25,489 nucleotides of DNA from JBHIER01 sp046760705 [NCBI: bacterium]. Its GTDB lineage: Bacteria; JBHIER01; G020348925. Within the stretch, counting starts at the first letter, position 1, and every line of letters begins with the position of its first letter. A program made the position numbers and the translations under genes. Below are positions 8,244 through 14,808 of this stretch, piece by piece. A model generated the notes under the pieces. That model was not told where the DNA came from. It did not search any database and saw only the letters and a program-made list of their open reading frames with translations. The stretch lies in assembly GCA_046760705.1 (NCBI GenBank), contig JBHIER010000003.1, positions 1 through 25,489 of the forward strand, in the 5' to 3' direction.

Positions 8244-11075
8244 TCATCCTGCTGACCTGAATTCCTTCCGCAGAAACTGCCCGGTGTAGGAATGGGGTTT
8301 CTGCGCCACCTCCTCCGGCGTGCCCGCGGCCACGACCCGGCCGCCGCCATCGCCACCCTCCGGACCGAGGTCGATTATATGGTCGGCGGTCTTGATCACC
8401 TCCAGGTTGTGCTCGATGACGACCACTGTGTTACCCATGTCCACCAGTCGGTTCAATACGGACAGAAGCATTTTGATGTCCTCGAAATGGAGACCTGTTG
8501 TAGGTTCGTCGAGGATATAGAGGGTTTTTCCTGTGCTCCTTTTCGACAGTTCTGTTGAGAGTTTGACCCGTTGGGCCTCGCCGCCTGAAAGGGTGGTGGC
8601 CTGCTGGCCGAGGCGGATATAGCCCAGGCCCACGGCCGATAGCGTCTCCAACTTGCGTCGAATGGACGGAATGTTCCCAAAGAAGCCCAAGGCCTGATCC
8701 ACCGTCATGTCCAGCACATCGGCGATGGAGGTGCCCTTGTACTTGACCTCCAGGGTCTCCCGGTTGTACCGTTTCCCCTTGCACACCTCACAGGCCACGT
8801 AGACGTCTGGCAGAAAGTGCATCTCGATCTTGATAATACCGTCGCCCTGACAGGCTTCGCATCTACCCCCCTTGACGTTGAAGCTGAACCGGCCGGGTTT
8901 GTAGCCCCGCACTCTCGATTCAGGAATCTGGGAGTACAGGGCCCTGATGAAGGTGAAGAGCCCGGTGTAGGTGGCCGGATTCGAGCGCGGGGTCCGGCCG
9001 ATGGGGGACTGATCGATGTTGATCACCTTGTCTATGTGCTCCATACCGGTGATCCGGTGGTAGTGATGGGGAATGTCCTTTGATCTGTAAAAATGTTTGG
9101 CCAGGGCCCGATAGAGGGTCTCGTCGATCAGGGTGGACTTTCCAGATCCGGAGACTCCGGTGATGCAGATGAAGACCCCCAGGGGGAAGGTCACATCTAT
9201 CGATCTGAGATTGTGGCCTGAGGCCCCGTGGATGGCCAGATAGTGCCCGTTGCCCTTGCGCCGCGCTGGCGGGATGGGGATCGACTTTTTGCCGCCGAGG
9301 TATTGGCCGGTGAGGGACCCGTTCTCTCTGGCGATCTGTTCGGGTGTGCCCGTGGTCACGACGTAGCCCCCCTGGGTCCCGGCTCCGGGGCCCAGGTCGA
9401 TCACATAGTCGGCCGTCAAAATGGTCTCCCGATCGTGTTCCACGACCAGCACGGTGTTTCCCAGGTCACGCAGCTTGACCAGCGTGTTCAACAGACGTCT
9501 GTTGTCCCGCTGATGGAGACCGATGCTGGGTTCGTCGAGAATGTACAGCACCCCGACCAGTTGAGACCCGATCTGGGTGGCCAGTCGAATCCGTTGGGCC
9601 TCACCCCCGGCCAGGGTGGAGGCCGGGCGATCGAGGGTCAGATAGTCCAGGCCGACATTTACCAGAAATCCCAACCGCTCCCGAATCTCCTTCAAAATCT
9701 GGCGAGCAATCTCTCTCTCCCTCCTGGAGAGGGTCAGACGGCTGAAGAAGTCGATGGCACCCTTGACCGTCAACCCGGTGATCTCGCCGATATTCTTGCC
9801 AGCCACTCTGACGGCCAAACTCTCCTTGCGCAAGCGGGCCCCGCCGCACTCCGGACAGGAACGCACCCTCATGAACCCCTCGATGTAAGCCCGCACGTGG
9901 CTCGAAGGCGTCTGTTGGTAGCGACGGGTGAGACTGGGGATGAGGCCCTCGAAGCGGGCGAACCGCTCCCACTGGCCCTTCCGGTTCTGCTGGACGTAGG
10001 TGAACTTCATCTCCTCACTGCCGGAGCCGTAGAGCAGGACGCGCCGGACTTTTGAACTCAGTTGGTTGAAGGGGGTGTCGAAGTCGAATGCATAGTGTCT
10101 GGCCACTGCCAGCAACTGGTGGGAGATCCAGGAGCCCCGCGGCGTGCCCCAGGGGGCCAGGGCACCCTGATTGATGGAGAGCGAGGGATCGGGCACAACG
10201 AGCTGAGGGTCGATCTCTGTGGTTGTCCCCAGTCCGCCGCAGGCCGGGCAGGCCCCGTAGGGAGAATTGAAGGAGAACATCCGGGGGGTCAGCTCCTCAT
10301 AGGAGATACCACATCGGACACAGGCGAAATGCTCACTGAACAGCAGCTCCTCTTTGCCAGCCACATCGATGATGACCACCCCTGAACCCAATCGAAGAGC
10401 CGTCTGCACAGAGTCGGCCAACCGCTTGGCGATCTTGGGCCCGGTCAGAAGGCGATCGATCACCACCTCAATGTCGTGCTTCTTGTACTTACTCAGACGG
10501 ATCTTCTCATCGACATCGCGCATCGTACCATCCACTCTTACCCGGACGTAGCCGTCCTTGCGGACCTGCTCGAAAAGCTCCCGGTACTCACCCTTCCGGC
10601 CGCGGATGAGGGGCGCGAGGACTCCGATCCGCGTCCCCTTTGACAGGTTGAGCACCGCATCCACAATCTGGCCCACAGATTGCTGGCAGATCTTGCGCCC
10701 GCACTTGTAACAGTGGGGCACACCGATGCGGGCGAAGAGGAGACGGAGGTAGTCGTAGATCTCCGTCACCGTGCCCACGGTGGAACGGGGGTTTTTGCCG
10801 GCCGACCGCTGCTCGATGGAGATGGCCGGAGAGAGACCCGAGATGTAGTCCACATCCGGCTTCTCCATGAGGCCCAAAAACTGCCGGGCATAGGCCGACA
10901 GGGACTCCACATACCGACGCTGCCCCTCGGCATAGACGGTATCAAAGGCCAGGGACGACTTTCCGGATCCGGACAGGCCGGTGATGACGACGAACCGATC
11001 CCGCGGAATCTCAACGTCGATGTTCTTGAGGTTGTGCTCCCGAGCTCCCTTGACGAAGATTGTGTTCTTGCCCAC
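8244..11075 (-). CDS. uvrA: Excinuclease ABC subunit A
   Basis: UvrA recognises bulky DNA lesions and loads UvrB in nucleotide excision repair. The protein has 943 residues, the usual size. The first Walker A (GLSGSGKSS, residues 33-41) follows '[12 protein letters not shown]'. The zinc-binding cysteines are 'CYKCGRKIC', 'CVRCG...CPACGG' and 'CEACQGDG...CEVCKG'. Two ABC signatures ('[17 protein letters not shown]' and '[17 protein letters not shown]') and two Walker B/D-loops ('[12 protein letters not shown]' and '[15 protein letters not shown]') are present. I chose the GTG at 11073-11075. It matches the family's N-terminus, and an upstream in-frame GTG at 11132 lies within the likely promoter. 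No LexA-type box was recognised upstream, so SOS control is not evident. Confidence 0.97.
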   Translation of the reverse strand: MGKNTIFVKGAREHNLKNIDVEIPRDRFVVITGLSGSGKSSLAFDTVYAEGQRRYVESLSAYARQFLGLMEKPDVDYISGLSPAISIEQRSAGKNPRSTVGTVTEIYDYLRLLFARIGVPHCYKCGRKICQQSVGQIVDAVLNLSKGTRIGVLAPLIRGRKGEYRELFEQVRKDGYVRVRVDGTMRDVDEKIRLSKYKKHDIEVVIDRLLTGPKIAKRLADSVQTALRLGSGVVIIDVAGKEELLFSEHFACVRCGISYEELTPRMFSFNSPYGACPACGGLGTTTEIDPQLVVPDPSLSINQGALAPWGTPRGSWISHQLLAVARHYAFDFDTPFNQLSSKVRRVLLYGSGSEEMKFTYVQQNRKGQWERFARFEGLIPSLTRRYQQTPSSHVRAYIEGFMRVRSCPECGGARLRKESLAVRVAGKNIGEITGLTVKGAIDFFSRLTLSRREREIARQILKEIRERLGFLVNVGLDYLTLDRPASTLAGGEAQRIRLATQIGSQLVGVLYILDEPSIGLHQRDNRRLLNTLVKLRDLGNTVLVVEHDRETILTADYVIDLGPGAGTQGGYVVTTGTPEQIARENGSLTGQYLGGKKSIPIPPARRKGNGHYLAIHGASGHNLRSIDVTFPLGVFICITGVSGSGKSTLIDETLYRALAKHFYRSKDIPHHYHRITGMEHIDKVINIDQSPIGRTPRSNPATYTGLFTFIRALYSQIPESRVRGYKPGRFSFNVKGGRCEACQGDGIIKIEMHFLPDVYVACEVCKGKRYNRETLEVKYKGTSIADVLDMTVDQALGFFGNIPSIRRKLETLSAVGLGYIRLGQQATTLSGGEAQRVKLSTELSKRSTGKTLYILDEPTTGLHFEDIKMLLSVLNRLVDMGNTVVVIEHNLEVIKTADHIIDLGPEGGDGGGRVVAAGTPEEVAQKPHSYTGQFLRKEFRSAG

Positions 11076-11113
11076 CCTCTGCCCCTTTCTCTTGTTTATT
11101 AAGTTTTGAGAAG

Positions 11114-11142
11114 AATATACTGTTTTTACCACCGTCCTTCAA
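11114..11142 (-). promoter_or_regulatory. Promoter of the uvrA-plsY-cdaA operon
   Basis: Read on the minus strand, TTGAAG (11137-11142) and TATATT (11114-11119) are separated by exactly 17 bases, a good sigma70-type match. Transcription would begin near 11107, giving a leader of about 30 bases before the GTG of uvrA. This supports the shorter uvrA start. Confidence 0.6.
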
Positions 11143-11519
11143 GAAAAAATTGCAACCGACCGACCCGGCCGGCACAGGGTAACCACCCTCATCAAAATCT
11201 TTGCTGAGCCGGTCTCAGGAAAAGCATTCTGCCCTGTCTCACCATCCACCAGCGCCGCCAGTGGCGAATGCGGCCATCAGGCTGTACTTCACGGCCGACA
11301 GGCTGCCGCAAGGCTCGCCCACACCCTCTGTGCTGAATGTAAGGACGTTTGCGCAACGTTCAAAGAGCTGACAGACATCAAGGTCATTATAAGATAGATG
11401 TCAATGAGATTCTGCACTCCGATTAACGCTCTGACAACTGAGAAGATAATGAAACAGTGTTCTGATCAACCAACGCTTTCATCTTGCAGATGGTCTTCAC
11501 CTCTTCTGCGATTTTTAAC
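11143..11519. other. Intergenic region without visible genes
   Basis: These roughly 375 bases lie between the divergent promoters of uvrA (minus) and the small HTH gene (plus). Short ORFs exist but lack recognisable motifs or ribosome binding sites. I see no tRNA, repeat array or riboswitch signature. Confidence 0.5.
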
Positions 11520-11548
11520 TTGACAAACCGTAATTGCAAATATATTTT
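11520..11548 (+). promoter_or_regulatory. Promoter of the small HTH gene
   Basis: A perfect TTGACA (11520-11525) is followed after 17 bases by TATTTT (11543-11548) in AT-rich DNA. Overlapping alternatives for the -10 box exist nearby. The gene start is at 11713, giving a long leader of about 160 bases. Confidence 0.5.
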
Positions 11549-11564
11549 ATATTTTGATTATAAC

Positions 11565-11590
11565 TATAGTATACACTGCGTGTATCTATA
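11565..11590 (+). promoter_or_regulatory. Palindrome just downstream of the promoter, candidate operator
   Basis: ATACAC (11571-11576) and GTGTAT (11580-11585) flank TGC. The outer arms TATAG (11565-11569) and CTATA (11586-11590) extend the palindrome with a single unpaired T at 11570. Its place at or just after the expected transcription start fits a repressor site, possibly bound by the HTH protein encoded downstream. That link is inference. Confidence 0.4.
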
Positions 11591-11712
11591 ATCGAAGAGG
11601 CAGCAGATACATTCATTGATAACACGCATCAGCGCCCAAGCCGATTGCGTTCATCACCCTCTACTTTGGCAGTTGAGATTGCCACCACTCTATGGGAAAG
11701 GAGGAAACCTCA

Positions 11713-12042
11713 ATGGCTAAGAGAAAGGACCCTGACGTGCGCAAGGAAGATCCGCGCATTGCTCAACAGCTTCAAGGTGCCACTCTGGCCCTTCAACAGA
11801 TTGCGAACTCTCTCGGTTACATGGTCCTTCAAATGAGTGATCTCAAGGACAAGAACAACAGCGAGAAAATGCCCATGCTGACGAGCTTAGGGTTCGACCG
11901 AAAAGCTATAGCGGCAATCTTGAGAACCACTCCCGAGACGGTCAGCGTAACGTTGTCCAAAATGAAGGCGAGAACCGAGGGCAGGAAGGCCGGCAAGGCG
12001 GCCAAGGCAGAAGGGAAGGGGAAGGCGCAAGCTTCCGACTGA
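11713..12042 (+). CDS. Small helix-turn-helix protein with Lys/Ala-rich tail
   Basis: The 109-residue protein starts at the ATG 11713, with AAAGGAGG 8 bases upstream. Residues 57-85 ('LTSLGFDRKAIAAILRTTPE' onward, then 'TVSVTLSKMK') read as a helix-turn-helix of the sigma-region-4/LuxR sort: a helix, a turn at TTPE, and a recognition helix. The tail is rich in Lys, Ala, Gly and Arg ('GRKAGKAAKAEGKGKAQ'), as in DNA-condensing proteins. The N-terminal part has an amphipathic helix ('ALQQIANSLGYMVLQM') that could dimerise. It is the only clear intact plus-strand gene in the window and converges on the PAC2 gene. A role as transcription regulator or nucleoid-associated factor is inferred. Confidence 0.75.
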   Translation: MAKRKDPDVRKEDPRIAQQLQGATLALQQIANSLGYMVLQMSDLKDKNNSEKMPMLTSLGFDRKAIAAILRTTPETVSVTLSKMKARTEGRKAGKAAKAEGKGKAQASD

Positions 12043-12131
12043 ACCGCCACCAAAGGCAGCTTCGAGAAGAACGGGGCTCTCAGATAGATCGAGAAAGGGG
12101 CTGAGGTCCGTTCCACCACGAGCGTCTCAGC

Positions 12132-12170
12132 GAGAGGGGGAAGGTGCGTGCCCTCTCTATTGATCTTTTT
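12132..12170 (+). terminator. Weak plus-strand terminator after the HTH gene
   Basis: GAGAGGG (12132-12138) pairs with CCCTCTC (12151-12157), and a T-rich run (about 12164-12171) follows after several bases. It overlaps the last codons of the convergent PAC2 gene. The gap before the T-run makes it only moderately convincing. Confidence 0.3.
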
Positions 12171-13080
12171 TAAACAGATCCAAGAAACGGTCCTCGTAGA
12201 ATTTGAATAGATCCCAGCGATCAAGCTCTTCCTTCAGTTCGTACGCTTTCTTTTTGTCGGCTCTGGCCTCCTGAAAGAGTTTTTCAATCTTCTCCATGAT
12301 GTATTTCGGCACTTCCTTCTTGTCCAGTTCAGCAATCTGCTTCCCCTTTCCCACCGCGGGGAACATCTCCTGGATCTTCTCCTCAATGGCTCCCATCTTT
12401 TCGTCCATCTCTTGAGAGAACATCTCCAGCTCTGCCATGTCCACTCTGATGTTCAACATTCTGGCCAGAATGGCCACGATGGCTTTGGAGGCTTTGGGGT
12501 TGGGAAAGCTGATAGCGTAGTTGGGCATAGTGGCCAGAAGGCAGGCGGCTTCAATCCCTCTCCGCTCGGCGTAGCTCAACAGCAGCCCGTTCAACCCGGA
12601 TATTTGGCCGCTCTCCATGATCTTCACCCTGTACTTCATGAGCCAGTCCCGAAGACCTTTCTGGTTGGCCACTCCGTACACGAGGGGGCGCTCCTTGTGG
12701 CTCATAGGCATAGGAAAAGCAGCCCCAGTATAGATCCTCCAAACCTTGAACTCCTGGGCGAAATCCAAAACGAGGTTCATGAGATGGAGCCCGTCCGGGC
12801 CGCTTAGCTGGGCATCGCTCTCAAAGATGATTACCGACGGCTTATGGGAACAGTAAAAGAGAGTCCGGGGCAGTTGCGGCAGTTTGGCCAAACCATCCTC
12901 GATGATGATTCCATCCGGAGTGAAAAATTGGCTCGGCTCTATCTCGGCAAAGAGCACTGTCTCCAGCCTTCGCCTCAGGTAGTTGACTGCCCCCAGGGCA
13001 ACGTTACCCATTCCGGGCCAGCCAGCAATCATAACCGGTTCTTTGACCTCGATATGCCTATAGACTCTTATGTCCGACAT
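12157..13080 (-). CDS. PAC2 family protein
   Basis: The 307-residue protein belongs to the PAC2 family, named for eukaryotic proteasome assembly chaperone 2 and common in archaea and some bacteria. The diagnostic glycine-rich loop near the N-terminus is 'MIAGWPGMGNVALGAVNYL'. The core contains 'GAAFPMPMSHKERPLVYGVA' and 'GLNGLLLSYAERRGIEAACL', also typical. The last ~90 residues form a charged helical extension ('KLFQEARADKKKAYELKEEL') not needed for the PAC2 fold. The molecular role of bacterial PAC2 proteins is not established. No proteasome, Pup or ATP-grasp ligase gene is adjacent. The start at 13080 has AAGG about 8 bases upstream. The nearest intact genes are convergent or distant, so it appears to stand alone. 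Confidence 0.85.
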   Translation of the reverse strand: MSDIRVYRHIEVKEPVMIAGWPGMGNVALGAVNYLRRRLETVLFAEIEPSQFFTPDGIIIEDGLAKLPQLPRTLFYCSHKPSVIIFESDAQLSGPDGLHLMNLVLDFAQEFKVWRIYTGAAFPMPMSHKERPLVYGVANQKGLRDWLMKYRVKIMESGQISGLNGLLLSYAERRGIEAACLLATMPNYAISFPNPKASKAIVAILARMLNIRVDMAELEMFSQEMDEKMGAIEEKIQEMFPAVGKGKQIAELDKKEVPKYIMEKIEKLFQEARADKKKAYELKEELDRWDLFKFYEDRFLDLFKKDQ

Positions 13081-13564
13081 CGCTCAGACCTTTTCTACTC
13101 TTGTGGGCCCACTCCGTCCTCATCACAGAGGAACAACTCCGGAACAGTTCCATCCTCTCTGTCGAGGCCAACCCCGTAGTTGTTGGACCCGTCGTTCTTT
13201 GACCCTTTCTCAGGGCTGAGCCAGATTCTTGCTCCTCCTGAGCCGAAAGGCCAAGGGTAAGGCCAATCATACGTGTTACGGTTGTCAAAACAATTTTCCT
13301 CATGACCCACTCTTTCCAATATTGAATGGTACGTCGATAAACGGTCTATGGTCTCTTGAAAATCTCGGACCGGAGCCCAAGCCACGGAAAAAGTGGCGGA
13401 GCTGGATCGACCGGTTCGGAGTCGATGATGACCAGACCATGGCGACAAAAAAAGCAAAACCTCCCCCAAAGACCACCACCGTAATTTTTGATCTGCAGCC
13501 TCGAGATCAACTGCAAAATTGACGGATTTAATTTAGTATATTCGATGTCCTTTGGCAAGTTTTT

Positions 13565-13790
13565 TTGAAGAGCCGAGGAAGGTGGGCCCATGGATTGAGG
13601 GGACTTTGGTATCTCCGGGCGCGGACCTGTGGGATAGCGAACTGTTGGGGTGAAGGGCCAACGCATCCGGGCATGTATATTACAGGCAAGCAGAAGGGCA
13701 AGACTGTCTCATTGCACATTCCCCGGAGGTTGGAATCGGAAGTCAGCACATGAGTGGAGAACTACAGGAGGGTCAAATCCAATCCCCCGC
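13565..13790 (+). pseudogene. Relic of a small CG..C-motif protein (DUF6788-like)
   Basis: One plus frame reads 'GLRGLWYLRARTCGIANCWG', then 'EGPTHPGMYITGKQKGKTVS', then 'LHIPRRLESEVST', a TGA, and 'VENYRRVK'. This looks like the short cysteine-motif proteins often annotated DUF6788: CG..NC, then a Gly-Lys-rich strand, then 'VPK.L..EV...IENYRRLK'. The TGA falls where a Trp is expected. Further in-frame stops lie upstream near 13520-13560. DUF6788 genes are often found next to transposable elements. The assignment is from memory of the family pattern. Confidence 0.45.
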
Positions 13791-13996
13791 TTTTCCAACT
13801 GCCCTTTCACCCATTCGTGCCCGTTCAAATAGACCTCAATGGGAAAGGGGACACAACTGCACATTTTGATGAAAGCCGGCCCAAAGTCAGCATCGTTGAG
13901 GTAAAAATAGGAGTGATTGACAAAGACTGACTGGCGAGAGCACACAAAACTTGCAGAGCCACCCTGACTCTTATAGAGGCTTATGCGCTTCATCAA
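13709..13996 (-). pseudogene. Fragment of a conserved LNGHEW-family protein
   Basis: The minus frame encodes 'VFVNHSYFYLNDADFGPAFI', then 'KMCSCVPFPIEVYLNGHEWV', then 'KGQLEKRGIGFD'. The pattern YFY..D.DFGPaFIK.CS..P.p..vyLNGHEW.K.QL is one I recall from a widespread family of unknown function whose members are several hundred residues long. Only about 60 family-like residues remain, so this is an internal fragment. Beyond GIGFD the reading frame continues into unrelated DNA that overlaps the plus-strand relic. Bases 13788-13835 are repeated at 121-168. Confidence 0.5.
13788..13835 (-). repeat. 48-base repeat, copy B
   Basis: This copy matches 121-168 at 45 of 48 positions and encodes VYLNGHEWVKGQLEKR within the LNGHEW-family fragment. 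Similarity fades on both sides. Confidence 0.65.
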
Positions 13997-14002
13997 CTAC
14001 TT

Positions 14003-14036
14003 AAGCCCTCCTGATTTATTCGGGAGGGCTTTTTGT
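14003..14036 (+). terminator. Strong rho-independent terminator, plus strand, orphan
   Basis: AAGCCCTCC (14003-14011) pairs with GGAGGGCTT (14023-14031). The stem extends inward by three more pairs, one of them a wobble, to a 5-base loop, and TTTTGTTT follows. The T-tract is on the plus strand only. No intact plus-strand gene lies within 1.9 kb upstream. It may have served the plus-strand DUF6788-like relic or may end an unannotated small RNA. Confidence 0.7.
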
Positions 14037-14077
14037 TTCTTGAGGATAAATTCGCAAAAAATCAGAGGAATCTGTAG

Positions 14078-14746
14078 CTAAATCCGAGCCAGTGTCTCCA
14101 TGGTGATCTCACTCAACTGACCCACAACCACATCAGCCTCTTCTAACTCCTCCCTTTCGAACGAAGTGGCCACGGCAATGCATTTTGCTCCGGCCCCTTT
14201 GGCCGCCCGAACTCCGTTGACCGAATCCTCAATGACGATACACTCCGATGGCTTCAATCGCAACGCCTCGATCGTTTTGACGTACGGCTCGGGATGGGGT
14301 TTCCCATTGAGGACATCATCGGCCGTTACCACCACCTGAAATATATCTTCCAATCGCAATCTGGTCAAGACCCATTCTGTCAGCGCTTGGCTCGTGGAGG
14401 TGGTTAGGGCAAAGACGAATCCCCTCTGAAATCGCTGGACGAAGGGAAGAAAGTCAGGGAAGAGCGAAAGCCCCTTCTCATAAGCCTCAGCCAGGAACCT
14501 GTCCTTCTTTTCGAGGAAGACGTCGATCTCCTCCCTGAGGTTGTATTTTGACCGGAGGAACTCGAATACGGCCCGGGGTGTCAGCCCCTTCAACCGAGGC
14601 CAATCCTCAGAGTCAACGGTTACCCTGCACTCGGAGAAGAGGCGTTTTTCGCTCTCCATGTGGAGCGGCTCCGAATCGATGATCACCCCGTCTAGGTCCA
14701 GAATGATCGCCCTGACATAATTTGCATCTGCATGTGTTTCTGTCAT
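14078..14746 (-). CDS. HAD-superfamily phosphatase (beta-phosphoglucomutase-like)
   Basis: The protein has 222 residues with all four HAD motifs. Motif I is DLDGVIIDSE, with the nucleophile Asp17 and acid/base Asp19. Motif II is the Thr/Ser run TTSTS. Motif III is the Lys in NGKPHPEPY. Motif IV is VIEDSVNG. The helical cap between motifs I and II ('WPRLKGLTPRAVFEFLRSKY') is the small C1 type of the PGMB/CbbY/phosphoglycolate phosphatase group. The substrate is a small phosphorylated metabolite, probably a sugar phosphate, and cannot be fixed from sequence. The ATG at 14744-14746 is taken as start; a TTG one codon earlier is possible. It is downstream of the lyase gene on the same strand, with a 62-base gap. 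Confidence 0.9.
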   Translation of the reverse strand: MTETHADANYVRAIILDLDGVIIDSEPLHMESEKRLFSECRVTVDSEDWPRLKGLTPRAVFEFLRSKYNLREEIDVFLEKKDRFLAEAYEKGLSLFPDFLPFVQRFQRGFVFALTTSTSQALTEWVLTRLRLEDIFQVVVTADDVLNGKPHPEPYVKTIEALRLKPSECIVIEDSVNGVRAAKGAGAKCIAVATSFEREELEEADVVVGQLSEITMETLARI

Positions 14747-14808
14747 CAATTTCTTTCACTCTGTGGCCGAATGGGTTTATTCCCCTGTCTCGAAGGTTTT
14801 GGCACGTT

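Larger units (their letters stand above)
13081..14002. other. Gene graveyard between the PAC2 gene and the orphan terminator
   Basis: No intact gene is recognised here. The minus frame ending at 13095 (ORF up to 13469) has a protein-like C-terminal part: 'NCFDNRNTYDWPYPWPFGSG', then 'ARIWLSPEKGSKNDGSNNYG', ending 'ELFLCDEDGVGPQE'. It stops 15 bases before the PAC2 start and could be a relic or a small real gene. Further right lie a plus-strand relic (about 13565-13790) and a minus-strand relic (13709-13996), whose frames meet head to head. Confidence 0.5.

Noticed and set aside
9228-10055. Plus-strand open frame of 275 codons
   Set aside because: It is antisense to uvrA, whose motifs are unambiguous; it is a shadow frame.
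11076-11132. Longer uvrA start at the upstream GTG
   Set aside because: The extra residues are not family-like, the ribosome binding site spacing is poor, and the segment overlaps the inferred promoter.
11076-11200. LexA/SOS box upstream of uvrA
   Set aside because: I looked for CTGT-N8-ACAG and GAAC-N4-GTTC type sites and found none convincing.
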